Counted from the first letter of the stretch, positions 23,171-36,201 are shown. The stretch is 64,000 nt of DNA from Voacanga thouarsii (GCA_026120185.1 JANUWF010001696.1:992001-1056000); one strand, 5' to 3'. A program made the numbers and translations. The notes: generated from the sequence alone by a model not told the origin.

Positions 23171-25563
23171 ACCGAAATGGTTGATCAACGATCATAGCTG
23201 TTTTTTTTCCCTGGACAACTCAAGACTCTCAATCACGCGTGGACCTTCTTTAGCCTTCGTCGAAGTAATTGGCAATCAAGTATTTTTTTTTCCTTAATCC
23301 TCCCTTTTAATTTTGAATTCATGTCTCTTAGGTGTTGATAGGAAGGATATAATATGAATGGGGAATTGAGTGTATGCATGTGAATGAAGGGGTTGGGGTT
23401 AGGATATGAATGAGCTATATGAATTTTCTTGGGAATCAATGTATGTTCATAATGTCTTAGGAGAGTTATGGATGTTTAAAGTATGTTAGATGTTATGACA
23501 CCTATGGTGAATATGATTTTTATGTTCTTATTTCCTTTGAAGCCATGATTGATGATTATGCCTAGTAGGGATTTGGCCATGTGATAGTATGTGTTGATTT
23601 AGGCTTATGTTCATGAATGGATTAGTTTATTGTTTGATGTTGGAGAATGTGTTTATGAATCTTGTTTAGCAATAGGAAAATCATGATTATTTTCTTGTTA
23701 ATCTTAGGTTATTTTTATTAACAAATTTTATTATCTTAATTAAAATTACTACTATATTTTTTAAAGGTTCCGAAATCCCTAGGAAGATTTAGAAATAGAA
23801 TATTAAATAAAATATTGATATTTTATTAGTCAAATAAATAATATCTTTTATTAAAAATAATATATATGTATAATAATAAATAAAATCTTTTATATAAATA
23901 ATAATAAATAAAATATTAATGACCTTGTAGACCATGGTTAAGACTTTTTCCTATATTCATAAATATTATCAAAATTTATTTGTTATTTATTAATAAAAAA
24001 TTTAATATAATTCGTTTATTATTAATTTTATTTATTACTAATTATTTATTATATATTAATTGTTTATTAAAAATTAATTGTAATTTATTATTTATTTATA
24101 ATAATGCTATTTAAAAATTACCATTTACTAATATTATTTAGGATCTAGCATTATTCAATATTTAAGCACTAGTTCATTTATTGATAATGATACTCAAGAT
24201 TTATTATTTGAGCCTGTAACCTATTTGTAATTATTTAAAAACCTCTAGTTATTTTAACTTATCAAGCTAGATTTATTTTATAAAATCCTTTATCATCTAG
24301 CCTTAAAGCTTAGGACATTAATGTCATGGTTAGTTATGGTTGTAGCAAGTTGAGCTAGGAATTATTTATGTAAGGCAAGTATAGCTCGAATGTAACCTGA
24401 TGCCTTGTGTTTACCCCAGGCGGGGTTAGGTTGACCTTGGAGGATTTTTGACTTCAAGCAAGGAAAGCATCAGGTAAGCTCCTGCATGGAGTCATTTGAA
24501 GACAAAAAATTATTATGGCAAGCCAAATTTCAATGTGTATGATCATTCGTTGTAAAGGCAATTAAGGACTATTTTTCTTTTTATTTTAGTCAAGCAAATC
24601 ATTTGGATATTAAACAAGCAATTTTACTCAAAATGATAAACTCTTTCTAAAACCCAACTTTGACAAGAATTTTAGAAACTCTTAATTGCTATTTCCAAGT
24701 AAATCATTGTATGATCAATTTTCTCCCAAGTGGGACAAACAACGTTGAGTACTCAATAAGGATAGACTCTTAGGACTAGTCTTTGAAGGGTTAGGGTAAG
24801 TCTCTCAGTAGGTGGCCATCTCTGAGGAGTGAGTCCTTCCCGGATATGATGCCAGTTCGATAGGACATACCGATCCGAGCTAGCAAGTTTTAGTTAGGTG
24901 GACTGTGTATTTTCGGAGTGGACAACTGATAAGTTTGGGTGTAGAGATAGAGGAGTATCTCACCTGGTAGGCCGTACACCTACATTTTGTAAGCATGCTT
25001 AACTTGTGGCAGTTTCATCGGCAGTATGCTCAATGTGTGGCATTCTGACCATTATAAGGTTATGGGACCCAACGTGTAGTAACCCATGGCTACCTCTTTG
25101 GGTGGTTGTATTTATTGTGCACATGTATGGTTTGGAAAGCAAAACACCACTCTTTATTTTTAACATTTATTTAATGCTTGCTAGTACTTTCTCTTACGAA
25201 ACTTTTACAACCTGCATATATGAACTGTTTTACCTGAAATACTTAAAGCACACGCGGGCATACTAAGATGTTTATCTCACCACCTTTTATGCCATGTTTT
25301 CAGGTTGATCCTACTGTGAAGGTCATTAGCTAGATTGTTGTTTGTGATTTTGAAGACTCTTTGCTGTTTTCCTTATGTGATGTTTTGAGAGATTGTAGCA
25401 GACAATTTATTTTGGATTTGTTCATGTATTATTGAGTTGTAATAAGTTTAATTTTAAAGTATTTTTTCTATTTTATTTTATGTGACCTACTTATAAAGAC
25501 CCCTTGTCCTATGGACGGGGCGACATCCCCGGCCTTGTTGGGCCTAGGTAGTGGGGTGTTACA

Positions 25564-26760
25564 CTAAGGATTTAAAATCTTTACCAACTGAAGAGTTGAT
25601 TAGCTCCCTTCCAACACATGAAATGAAACTCAAGAGGTTTCAGGAATCTGATGATCATGATAACGGTAAAAAGGGAATAGCACTGAAAGCTGAAAAAGAG
25701 GATGTAGAACTAGTCAATCTGATAGTAGTGATGAAACTAAAGTAGACAATAAAGATTTGGCAATGATAGCAAAGAAATTTAGAAGAATGTTCAACAAAGG
25801 GAACTTCAAAAGAGGAAAGAAGTTTGCAATAAGGAAAGGACAATCATCAGCGTTCAAACCTCAATGTTATGAATGCAAAAATATTGAACACTTCATTGCT
25901 GACTGTCCAGTTGCAAAAGAAAAGGAAGGCAGAATGCTTAAAAAGAAGAAGAAGGAGCTGAAGGCAAAGAAAGGCAAAGGATTGATGGGGACTTGGGACC
26001 AAAATGGATCTGAGTCTAAAGAGGAAGATTCTAAAAACGAAATTGCCAACATATGCTTCATGGCCATGGAAAATGGGGTAAACTCTACCACTACTGATTT
26101 CATGTCTAATTCGCATATATCTTAACATGAAAAGCATGATGATCCAAATGAATTGCTATTTGATATGTTCCGTGAACTAAAAAAACTATCTACAAAAAAT
26201 AAAGAAATGAAATTGAAGATTGATTGTTTGTTAAATGAGAATGAAAAGATGTTGAGTGAGAACAAAATGTCTCTTGAGTCACACATATGTGCTATTATGG
26301 AAAAGGATATGATTATGACTACCTTACATATATATCTCTAGAAAATGGAAGTTTGTATAATAGAATTCATTCTCTTGAAAGTATGGTTAGTACTTTTGAT
26401 AACATGAAAAATAGAGTCAATGACCTTACCACATGTATTGAAAAATTTACAAATGGCAAAAGCAACCTAGAAAAATTACTTAGGACTCAACACTATGTTG
26501 GAAATTGAAATGGCTTAGGATATAGACATGAGAATAAGGACAAAATTCACAAGCCTTAGTTTGTTAAAGCTGCCTCATATTACACGACATACAAAGTATG
26601 CACATATTGTGAAAAATCGGAATGCATAGCATCGAGGTGTCTTATTAGGAAGAAAGTGGAATTTGGTGGAATAACTTTTTGGAAAATTAAAGGAAACACT
26701 GCTAACCCCCATAGACCCAAGAAAATGTGGGTACCAAAAATCACTATTCTTTCTCATGTA
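25564..26760 (+). pseudogene. Sirevirus gag, C-terminal part
   Basis: Continues KDLKSLPTEELISSLPTHEM, the usual Sirevirus sequence before the basic region. A frame change near 25740 leads to a zinc knuckle CYECKNIEHFIADC (25865-25906; C-x2-C-x4-H-x4-C intact), then a long charged region likely to form coiled coil (26150-26500). A second knuckle-like CTYCEKSECIASRC (26599-26640) has Cys where His is expected. A KKMWVPKI motif follows, as usual just before protease. Stops near 26123, 26339 and 26507. Confidence 0.85.
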
Positions 26761-26772
26761 TAGGCACATTCT

Positions 26773-27140
26773 TTGGAGAAAATGAGCTTCACCAAGTGGC
26801 TCTTGGACAGCGGTTGTTCAAGACATATGATTGGAAATACAGCCTTGTTAGAAGATGTGCAAACCACAAATGAAGGATTCGTTACCTTTGGAGATAAGAA
26901 GAAAGGAAAAATTCTTGGCATAGGTAACATAGGTAAAGGTTCCTCAACCATTATAAAACAAGTATTACTAATTGATTATATAAAATATAATTTGCATAGT
27001 ATTAGCCAACTATGTGACAACAACTGCAAAGTCATTTTTGAAAAGGATTCTTACTCTATCATGGATAGCTCAAATTTTGAAATTCTTTGTTGCCAAACGT
27101 GTTGGAAATGTGTATGTATTCTATCTAAATGACCTAATAG
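26773..27140 (+). pseudogene. Sirevirus aspartic protease
   Basis: WLLDSGCSRHMIGN places the catalytic D-S-G at about 26806, followed by VTFGDKKKGKILGIGNIG and a HSISQLCD segment, the standard copia order. The frame stays open past the protease and is lost near 27090 by a frameshift. The catalytic motif is intact, but the polyprotein context is broken. Confidence 0.87.
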
Positions 27141-27255
27141 CTCATGGTATTAGATGCCTCTCCGTACATGACAATAATGATTACCTTTGGCATAGAAGAT
27201 TAGGTCATGTATCTTTTGATTTGCTAAACAAATTTTCTTCAAAAGAGTTTATTAG
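27141..27255 (+). pseudogene. Sirevirus integrase, zinc-binding N-terminus
   Basis: LWHRRLGHVSFDLLNK (near 27190-27235) is the GAG_pre-integrase HHCC start. The reading is cut at KEFI by the solo K1-family LTR and resumes at 28958 with VRGLSKMKF and the cysteine half of the finger. Confidence 0.85.
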
Positions 27256-28952
27256 TGTTAGTGTTGTGCCATAGTGGCAATTACTTGTACATTGTATATG
27301 ACACATTTTATTTTAATAAAAGACATTATTTATTTTATAGTTTCTTTTGTTTACTTTAAGTAATATAACTATTCGATAAAGTCCTTAGTACAACATTATG
27401 TTACGGAAATCATGATTGAGATCATGATATAAGATTCCTACTACCCTATATAGTGTTAGTACTTAAATAGTCCCTAGTTATAGTATTAATGAGATAGGAC
27501 ATCATTAATGCGTTAAGACTAGCATGTGTTAGACTTCCTGATTTGTTCAGGCGGTGGTTCTTATATCCGTGAGTATTGAGATACTCAAAGTTAACACATG
27601 GATGCTTGTTAATGAAACAAGTTCATTGGATGACCTAACTTTGAGATAATCACATGGATAACTATTTAGTGCCAGTGATATAATCTCAATATAGCAAACG
27701 TGCAAGTATCCTTAAACTTGAGATCTCCAAGGTACTTTGTTTGTTGAGCTTTGTACTTTGATTCCAATCTCCGGAGCTCGATCGAGGGCCGCCTATGGGA
27801 TGGATATTATTGAGAGGGTCAATAAAGAATTCACCACTCCTAATAGTAGGGGCAAATATCTCACGACCACTTGTAGGAATTACTACTCGGAAAGTCCTTG
27901 GCCAAGACGATTGTGTATTGGAAATAGTTCCAATTGATACACATCTAGAGTAGTGGGTTCCTGGTATAAGTACTATTGTATTCGGGCCAAAATTAATTCT
28001 GGAGGGAGTTGGCACTAATTCTGTACTCCAAACCGAATGAGATATTGTATGGTGAAAGGAGTTAATTGCACTGAAATTTGTTATTGAAGGGTTCATGTCA
28101 AGCCACTTGACTTCCTAGACTTTTGAGTGGTCATGATGTGTTGCTAGATATCGCTCATGATCTGGGAATATGGGTTTATTAATTGATAAATTAATAAACC
28201 AATCCTGATTAGAATTAATAGGATTAATTCTAATTAATTATGGATTATTAATCTCAAAGACGTTTGGATTAATTCATGTTTGCTACCAATTGACTGGGAA
28301 ACCTAATAGGTCACACACAATAGATGATTATATACTCAAGATGTTATTTGATAATATAGAGGGGTTAATTGCGAAAAAGAGAAGTTGTTGTGGATAAATT
28401 ATAATTAGTTATAATTTATGGTCCAAGTTGTAATTGTGAGAACTTGATGTTTCCAATTACAATTAGGAAATTCTAATTGTTTTAGAATTTCAGATTTTTA
28501 GTGGATTTTGGAACATATATTGGATATGCTCGAAACCCTAATCCAAGTGTGATTCACACAAAAATAGGAGCCACAAAACACACGATCTTCTCTCTCTCTC
28601 TCTCTCTCTCGTTTTGTTGAAAATGTGGAGAAGCCCTAGCCGCCATCTTTTTCTGCTAGCACAGGAAATTTTAGTGCTTGAGTATTCCTTTTGTGGATTA
28701 CTGTTAGAGATAATCACATACTGTGATTATAGTTGTTAGACGTTCAACCCACGTGGAGTTTGCATAAGAGGATTGCTGGATCGCGCCTCGACTTGAAGAA
28801 GAAATTTTATTCTTCAGACGATCAAACAAAGGTAAAAAGCTGCTACCTTTATTATCTTTATATCTTGTTTTCCACACATAGGCGGGTCCTGGGATGGTAC
28901 TCGTTTTATTTTCTGCTGCGGCGTATAGGATACAAGCCTGAGATACCCAATA
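27256..28952 (+). mobile_element. Solo LTR of the K1 copia family (1697 bp)
   Basis: Starts TGTTAGTGTTGTGCC and is colinear with the reverse complement of the K1 3' LTR. The 3' end, ...GATACCCAATA, is mutated relative to TAACA. Flanks are ATTAG (27251-27255) and GTTAG (28953-28957), a one-mismatch duplication. It interrupts the Sirevirus integrase between its HH and CC halves. A (CT)n run lies at 28589-28611 within it. Confidence 0.9.
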
Positions 28953-28957
28953 GTTAG

Positions 28958-29906
28958 GGGACTGTCCAAAATGAAGTTTGATAAAAGTAAATTTTATGAT
29001 GCATGCCAATTTGAAAAATAAATCAAAACTTCCTTTAAACTCAAGAAAATGATTTCAACTTCAAAACCTCTTCAATTAATTCATATGAATTTGTTTGGAC
29101 CAATGAGGACTGTTAGCTAAAGTATGCATATGTGCTAGTTGATGATTTCACTAGATTTACTTGGACTTTATTTCTTAGACAAAAGGATGAAGCCTTTTCT
29201 GAATTTTCAAAACTAATCAAATGCGTCGAAAACTCTTTTAGATGCAAATTGATTTCTATTAGAAGTGATAATGGTAGAGAATTTTGCAACAATGAATTTA
29301 CACACTTTTGTGATGAAAATAGAATATTTCACAACTTTGCAGCAGCCAAAACACCTCAACAAAATGGTGTTGTTGAGAGGAAAAATCAAACTTTGCAAGA
29401 AATGGCAAGATCCATGATCTGTGAAAATGCCCTTCCAAAATACTTTTAGGCTGAAGCTGTTAATACAGCTTGCTATATTGTAAACCGAGTAATGTTGAGA
29501 CCATTTTTGAGAAAAACACCTTTTGAACTTATGTTTGACAAAACTCCATCAATCTCTTATTTTAAAATTTTTGGCTGCAAATGTTTTGTCCTTAATACTC
29601 GAGACAATCTTGGAAAATTTGATAGCAAATCCGATGAGGCTATATTTCTTGGATACTCTTCTAATAAAAAAGGCATATATAGTATACAATAAAAGAACTC
29701 TATGTATGGAAGAATCCGTACATGTTTTTGACGAATCTAACAATTATACTCCAATGAAAGATGATGATGATGTAGGAGGTTCAAAGGAAGTAAGAAAAAA
29801 CCAACTCAAAGCTCCACCGCTAAATACTCATACAAAAGAAGAAGAAATTGAAGAACAACAAGCTGAACAAGGAAGGCAACAAACTGAAGAGTCCACGGAT
29901 CAATAA
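28958..29906 (+). pseudogene. Sirevirus integrase core and C-terminus
   Basis: The rve core shows LVDDFTRFTWTLFL (first D, near 29140), RSDNGREFCNNEF (second D, near 29270) and TPQQNGVVERKNQTL (catalytic E, near 29375), so the D,D-35-E triad is readable. KTPFELMFDKTPSISYFKIF and FLGYSS follow in the C-terminal domain. Stops near 29115 and 29450 and a frameshift near 29690 disrupt it. An acidic glutamine-rich spacer leads to RT. Confidence 0.88.
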
Positions 29907-30029
29907 TTTCCAAAAGATGAAATTACAAAACCGATCATCCCAATGAACAAATCATTGGTGATTCAAGTGATGGAGTTAAAACTAGATGGTATTTCATAGA
30001 TAACTTTGTCATTCTCTCAAGTATAGAAC

Positions 30030-31555
30030 CCAACTGTATTGATGTAGCACTGCATGATGAATTTTGGATAATTGCTATACAAGAAGAACTAAACTAGTTT
30101 GAAAGAAATAAAGTTTGGAAACTTGTCCATATACCACTTGATCATCTGGTTATTGGTACCAAGTGGGTATTTAGAAACAAACTTTATGAAAACGGAGCTG
30201 TCATTAGAAATAAAGCTAGACTGGTCGCCCAAGGATTCAATCAAGAAGAGGGTATTGATTATGATGAGACATTTACTCCCGTTGCTAGACTAGAATCTAT
30301 AAGAATGCTTCTTGCTTTTGCTTTCTTCAAAAATTTCATGCTCTATCAAATGGATGTTAAGAGTGCGTTCCTAAATGGTTTTATTGAGGAGGAGGTGTTT
30401 GTAGAATAACGTCCTGGTTTTATTCATGAACACTTTCTAAATCATGTTTTCAAACTTTCTAAGGCTCTTTATGTCTTAAAACAAGTTTCACGAGCTTGGT
30501 ATGAGAGGTTTAGTGGATTCTTGATTTCAAAAGGCTTTTCGAAAGGCTTGATCGATACCCCTTTGTTTATCAAATTTGATAAATTTGGTGATCTACTTAT
30601 TGCTCAAATTTATGTTGATGACATCATTTTTTGTGCTACTAATGATTTTTTGTGCAAGATGTTTGCTAAGATAATGCAGCAAGAATTCAAAATGAGCATG
30701 ATGGGATAACTAAACTTCTTCCTCGGACTACAAATTAAGTAAACCAAGGATAGAATCTTCATAAATCATGCTAAGTATGCCAAGCAGCTGCTCAAAAGGT
30801 TTGGTATGAACGAAGTCAAAGAAATCTGCACACCTATAAGTACTTCTATAAAACTTGACAAAGATGAAAAGGGTAAGAAGGTAGATGAACATACGTATAG
30901 AGATATGATTGGAAGCTTACTCTATCTCACTGCTAGCTGGCCTAATATTATTTTTTCAGTTTGTCTTTGTGCCCGGTTTCAATCATGTCTAAAGGAATCT
31001 CACCTATGTGCAGTAAAATGCATCCTTTAATATCTAATTGGCAAACATGATTATGTCTTATGGTATCCTCATACTAACACATTTGATCTTATATGATACA
31101 CTGATACGGATTATGTGGGTTGCAAAATGGAAAGAAAAAGCACAAGTGGTTATTGTCAATTTCTTGGACACTCTCTAGTGTCATGGCACAGCAAGAAGCA
31201 AGCATATGTCTCCTTATCCACCACCGAGGCCGAATATATTGCAGTCGGTAGTTGCTGTGCACAAATCTTGTGGATGAAAAATACATTGCTTGATTTTGGT
31301 CTTAACTTTAATTGTGTACCTATATTATGTGACAATACAAGTACTATCAATCTAACTAAGAATCCTATTTAACATTCTAGAACCAAGCATATAAAAGTTA
31401 AACATCATTTTATTTGTGATTATGTGCTTAAAGGCGATGTGTGTGTTGAATATATTTCAACTGATGAACAACTCGCCGATATCTTTACAAAACCTCTGGC
31501 TGAAAAAAGATTCAACAATTTGAGAAGAGGTTTGGGAATTACAAAAATTACATGA
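30030..31555 (+). pseudogene. Sirevirus reverse transcriptase and RNase H
   Basis: RT reads GTKWVFRNKLYENG, KARLVAQGFNQEEGIDYDET and QMDVKSAFLNGFIEEEVFVE, then a TAA where Q is expected (30407). The catalytic YVDD is intact at 30611-30622. RNase H shows YTDTDYVGCKMERKSTSGY, LSTTEAEYIAV and a terminal EQLADIFTKPL. At least seven in-frame stops are present. This would be the particle polymerase and RNase H. Confidence 0.9.
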
Positions 31556-32008
31556 CTGACTTGTTTGCACAAGTTTTCTTTATCTTGCAGAATCACTGAA
31601 GATAAAGATTTTGGACGCAGTGTTTGGGTCCAAAACCCATCTCCAAAACTTATTCCTGAAGAAGTTCCATTTAGATGTATATTTCAGATCGGGCCTAAAT
31701 CCAAAACGGAATCATCTTTGATGCTTTGTATTGCCCTTTTAAAATAATTTCTTTCATATTCTCATGTTTGAATTTCAAAATGCTTGCGCTTATCTCAGGA
31801 TGACTTTTTGAAATCTCTGAGTAAAGTGTCATTTTCAATGTACTTAATTGCATTTCTATCATAGCTTTCTAGGTATTAGCAAAGGACTTTCTTTCCTTCT
31901 CTCTTCTAAACCTTGGAATCGAAAATTCCTCATTCCATTGTCCTCAAAATTCTTTGAGTTCTTCCTTTTTGAACATCCGAGTGTTAAAGTCCTCATCTTC
32001 TCAACAAA

Positions 32009-33540
32009 ATGGCAAAAACGAAATCAGCCACACTAAAACCAAAGAAGGTGCAAAAAACTTCTCCAATGATGAAGAAGAAGTCTTTAGCAATGAACAAAGG
32101 AAAAAGAATTGCACCAGATTTCTCGGCCTCCCATTATGATTCCTCAAAATCATCATCGGAACAAAAAAGTTTCAAGACTCAGGTACTTCAATTTATAGAT
32201 TCAAAAAGTAAGTCTAGTTATAATGATTTGGTCTCAAGAAATAGAACTGTGATTATTGGGCATCAAGTAAATCCATTGTCTTTCTTGAATTTCTCCAATG
32301 TGTTGAATTTATTTGAATCTATTGGTTAGGGTAGTTTACTACCCATCGATGAAAAATTGTTTACCCCATTCATTTGGGAATTCTATGCTAATTTGAGGAA
32401 AGGTCGACTTGAGGAAATTGGGGGAGGGTTTATGATCAGATGGGGAAGAATATTGAGTTTGACCACCATTTGGTGAACAGAGTGTGTGAAGTGAGAGATG
32501 GAGGGATTCAGTATTTTGAACTGAATAAATTTTCAGAGGGAGCTGACATGTTTGATTTAAAGAAATTTGAAGAAATGTTTGTTGGTGGAAGGAGTTTCAA
32601 GAATTCCAGTAACAAAAATACCAAATGGCTAAATGGAGAAGGTAAGATCTTACACCATATGGTCTCTACCATGGTCATGCCAAGTTTTGGTCATAAAACC
32701 TCATTAACATAATGCAGATGGTGATTATGTTAGCCTTGGCTGAAGGAAGGCAAATAAGTTTTGGGTTCTTGGCTGCCAAGTTGATGTTTCAAATAAGAAA
32801 CACCTCTAGCAAGGCCCTGCAGTATGGAAATCTGTTAACAAAAGTCTTCAGATACTTTAATGTTGATTTAAATTCAGTCCCTTGTGCGCCATAAAAAATG
32901 AATATATATAGCTTTGAGTCCTTTGAGCGCATGGGATATGTGAGGATGGGAAATGAATGGAAGTTGCTCTGTGACATAGATGGTAAGGAAAGGGAAAGAT
33001 TGTTGAAAGTAAAAGCTGAAGGAAAGATTTCCCTTTCTGTTAGAGCTAAAAGAAAAATTAAGGTAGAACCTCAAGAAGCATCCTTTGCCAAAGGGAAAGA
33101 ACAGGCTCAGGACAAAGGATTATCTAAAAGCATTTTGGATGCCATCAATTCTTTGGCTATTAAATTGGATGGCCTCAGTTTAGAACGTCAAACTCTTGGA
33201 AATAGACTAACTGTGGTGGAGAAGAAGGCAAAAATGGATGAACCGGTGTCTGCTTAGATAGTATCTGCTCCAGCAAAGGAAACAACAGAGGCAACAGTCC
33301 CTGAGGAAGAAACTGGACAAGAACAGCTTGCTGAGGAAGTGATAGTTAATGCACACGGCAAAAAAAAAATCCCCGCCTTAGAAAGCTGTAGCACTCCTTG
33401 CCTCATCTAAACCACATGTCTCATCTGGGAAGAGAAAGAAACATGTTGTGGTTAAGAGGAAATCAAGTAGGATTTCTGGTCAACACTACCAAAAAGGTGC
33501 CAGGTCGAAGATTGAAACAATTCACTTCTCTTAAGTGACT
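32009..33540 (+). pseudogene. Sirevirus third ORF (env-like / plant transposon protein)
   Basis: A third coding region between RNase H and the 3' LTR, a position typical of Sireviruses, where such ORFs are called env-like. It opens at ATG 32009 with a basic head (MAKTKSATLKPKKVQKTS). FTPFIWEFYANLRKGRLEEI near 32365 and GEGKILHHMVSTMVMPSFGH near 32640 resemble the domain often labelled putative plant transposon protein. A lysine-rich, coiled-coil-like tail runs to about 33255. Two frameshifts and stops (32327, 32710, 32892, 33255) break it. No clear signal peptide or membrane span, so an envelope role is unsupported. Confidence 0.75.
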
Positions 33541-33747
33541 AGATTAGTAGAATGCACTCCAGCTGACCTCTACCTTGACTGACCTCAATTCTCACTGCTA
33601 TCTTGAACAAATCTTAATTTTTTTTTGCATCTAAACAATTTATTTTCTGTCTTTTAACAAGCCTGTCTGCTCACCTTATGAATGCTTCATATCTATATAT
33701 ATCTTTTTTCCTACTTCATTTTTGTTATTCCTCTTTTAGATTGATGA

Positions 33748-33759
33748 CAAAGGGGGAGA
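33748..33759 (+). other. PPT-like motif 1 of Sirevirus 3' region
   Basis: CAAAGGGGGAGA, a near copy of the true PPT, 1.26 kb upstream of the 3' LTR. Sireviruses characteristically carry several such copies. Confidence 0.85.
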
Positions 33760-35003
33760 AAACTGACTGCTCTATCATTGGATTGTGATTGTCATGTGAT
33801 TAGATTGATTGTGTTTATACCTGCTTGTTGTGATTGGGCAATGTTGGGATAAGTTTTTGCTTATGATTGTGAGTGTGTTGGCTCCGCTGATGGTGCTGTG
33901 ATTATTCTACTAATCAGGAATGAATGAAAAATTATTTGATCATCTATGTGGTAGTGTGCTATGTTCTTCGTGGCTAATTGTTAATAATGCACTAATGAAT
34001 AACTGCTTGATAGTCCTTGAGTAGTAAACTAACATGAGGGAAACTTTGTGCTCTGAATTGATGTTTTGCACTAAAATTGATATTCCGCACCACCATATTG
34101 CCTCTAAATATAGCTTAGGTCTTATAATTCTCTCTATGAAATTCATGACAAGATTTGGATAAACTGCTTGATATGAAAATTTATAACCTATGATTTTAGT
34201 TTGCTGATGTTCAAAAAGGACACCAGTTTGGTATCCTGAATGTCGTCTAAAAGTACTCTCTTCAGGAATAAAGGTATCTTTGAGACTAGAGTTATTGGTA
34301 AATTTGTTTTATGTTATTGACATGATTCTATGACATATTCATTGAAAAAAAATCTCAGATAGTTGGATAGCCTCCTTAATGATAAAAACTCTTTGAAAAA
34401 CTAGGACAGATCAAAATTCTAAAAATCTATTATCTTCTGCATTATGACACGGGGAGTTTTGGACTCATATTTTCTTGATCCAAAAGTCCTATCTAAAATT
34501 GTGTTCTTTAAAAACTACATGTTATTTTTGGACATATTTTTTGGACATCCAAAACTTAAAATTCGAAAAAGTTCTATACTCCCATTCATCAAGTTTTGGA
34601 TGTACTTTTTGGACGTACAAAATTGACTCCAGTTTTCTCTCATAATTTACAAATATTCATATATGCATATATTAAGGGGGAGAATTTCATCTCATGACTT
34701 ATTTGCTATATCTCTCTTCTATACATGTTATAAAATCATTGTAACGGTTATCCCTTTATGGAATAATCGTGTGATGGATAGAAGGAAGGAGGATATGGAG
34801 GTAGGTTGGGCCATAGGCTCATTAAGCCAAGCTTTTAAGTATATGCCAAAAATCCTTACCTTAAACTCATAAGCTCTCTTTGAGTCCTATAATAAGAGAA
34901 TGCATTTCTATAAAAAAATACTCTTGTTTTTCTCGATCTAACATGTTTATACTGTACATATCATTATTTTTATATCACAATCCTATCAAGTTTGTCATCA
35001 CTC
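33760..35003 (+). other. Sirevirus non-coding 3' region
   Basis: About 1.2 kb of AT-rich sequence with no credible ORF between the third ORF and the 3' LTR, containing the second PPT-like motif. Repeated TTTTTGGAC words occur near 34530-34615. Confidence 0.75.
34671..34683 (+). other. PPT-like motif 2 of Sirevirus 3' region
   Basis: ATTAAGGGGGAGA, second upstream copy of the PPT core AAGGGGGAGA. Confidence 0.85.
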
Positions 35004-35017
35004 AAAAAGGGGGAGAT
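35004..35017 (+). other. Sirevirus polypurine tract
   Basis: AAAAAGGGGGAGAT directly abuts the 3' LTR TGTTAG. Confidence 0.93.
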
Positions 35018-36196
35018 TGTTAGCCCTAAGGCCATTCTCCAATGTTTTGACTTATGACAAACATTGATGAGGACTAATTTGTGTGATCTATATGTGATAT
35101 GACATGTTTGACCTTAGTTCTTCTAAGGCGTGCAAATAAGATTGCCAAGCAACTCTTGAGCAATGGAATCCAAGAATGGGTGATCAAGTAGAAGACTAAG
35201 CTTAAGAGATTGCATACCAAGAAGTCCTTGTGGAAGAACTTTAGACTAGGAATCGTTATTAAGGTATTTCTTGTAAATTCCTATGTCTCTTTATCTTATG
35301 ATTCAATTTATTTCTACCTTGAAGCACACAAACAAAAAGATTTCAAAGTTTTATATCTCAAAATTTTGAATTGAGTAGTTTAGATGATTCTGCATCTAAA
35401 GGATTCGTCCAAAATTCCGTGAATAGTATCAAATCGTTTCTACTTGAAAAAGTACCATTTTGAACTTACTTTTTGGATGCATCATCGTCCAAAACATGGG
35501 TAAATCTAATAGTAAAAAATAGCCATTTTATAGTAATTGGTACTTCATTTTATGTCTCTATACATGGCTTCTAAACTCGATTTGACTGTAGAATTTTGCT
35601 CTATCTTTCTAAGAAATATTCTTGCTCTATAGAAAATAAAAATCTCCTTTATCAAAGTACTTCAAAGTGAAATCAAATTGTGTCTTATAGGTAAAAGTGT
35701 TTGTGCTTGTTCTTGGTGCACATCTGCTCAAAGAAGTGAGCCTTTACTGTTTCATTGATTTTTAATCTCTTTTGTATCCCAAGGTTGTGGTGTAAAACCC
35801 GTCTAGGGTGAGCCTTAATTTGTAGGTTGTTTGAGAGGTTTTGAAAAAATAAGTGTGGTGATCCTCTCTTATATTTGGTATAGATTGATTCTATTGAGTT
35901 GGGTAAATGAAATCTAGTTGAAAGTCCTTAAGTGTGAGCTTAAGGTAGTGGATGTAGATCTTGGTAGATTGAACCACTATACATTTCGTGTCTTATTTCT
36001 CTACATATAAGATTAATTACATCGTGCTTCATATCTTAGATTAAATCTGGATATTTCTCAAAATTTCCTTGGATAGCTTTCTCTGTTGCCATGTAGTTGA
36101 TCTAAGAAACTTGAAGAACATTTATATTCTGTAAAACAAATTTCTAAAAAATTTTAGTTTGCCAAAAATCTTATTCACCCCCTCTAAGGTTTTTTA
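35018..36196 (+). repeat. Sirevirus 3' LTR
   Basis: TGTTAGCCCTAAGGCC...GGTTTTTTA, 1179 bp; the final CA is mutated to TA. Right flank GAAAT at 36197-36201. Confidence 0.93.
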
Positions 36197-36201
36197 GAAA
36201 T

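Larger units (their letters stand above)
21136..25563 (+). mobile_element. Solo LTR, family A (copy A3, 4428 bp)
   Basis: Runs TGTGAAACCCTACC...GGGGTGTTACA, flanked by CCAAG (21131-21135) and CTAAG (25564-25568), a one-mismatch target duplication. Its removal restores the Sirevirus gag reading frame, confirming the boundaries independently. Right part matches A1 (1-2641). Contains a tRNA-like segment, a 71-bp tandem duplication, a CT tract and the GTTGAGTACTCAATAAGG block. No pol remains. Length and ends fit long-LTR gypsy elements (Tekay/Del-like), which is inference. Confidence 0.92.
19297..36196 (+). mobile_element. Sirevirus-type Ty1/copia element with nested insertions
   Basis: Flanked by perfect GAAAT duplications (19292-19296, 36197-36201). 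LTRs are about 1.2 kb (TGTTAGCCC...). PBS, gag, protease, integrase, RT/RNase H, a third ORF after pol and several AAGGGGGAGA motifs before the 3' LTR are in order; the last two are hallmarks of Sireviruses. Two solo LTRs (21136-25563, 27256-28952) are nested in it; without them it is about 10.8 kb. The two LTRs differ at roughly one base in ten over the first 200 bases by eye, so the insertion is old. All ORFs are broken. Confidence 0.95.
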
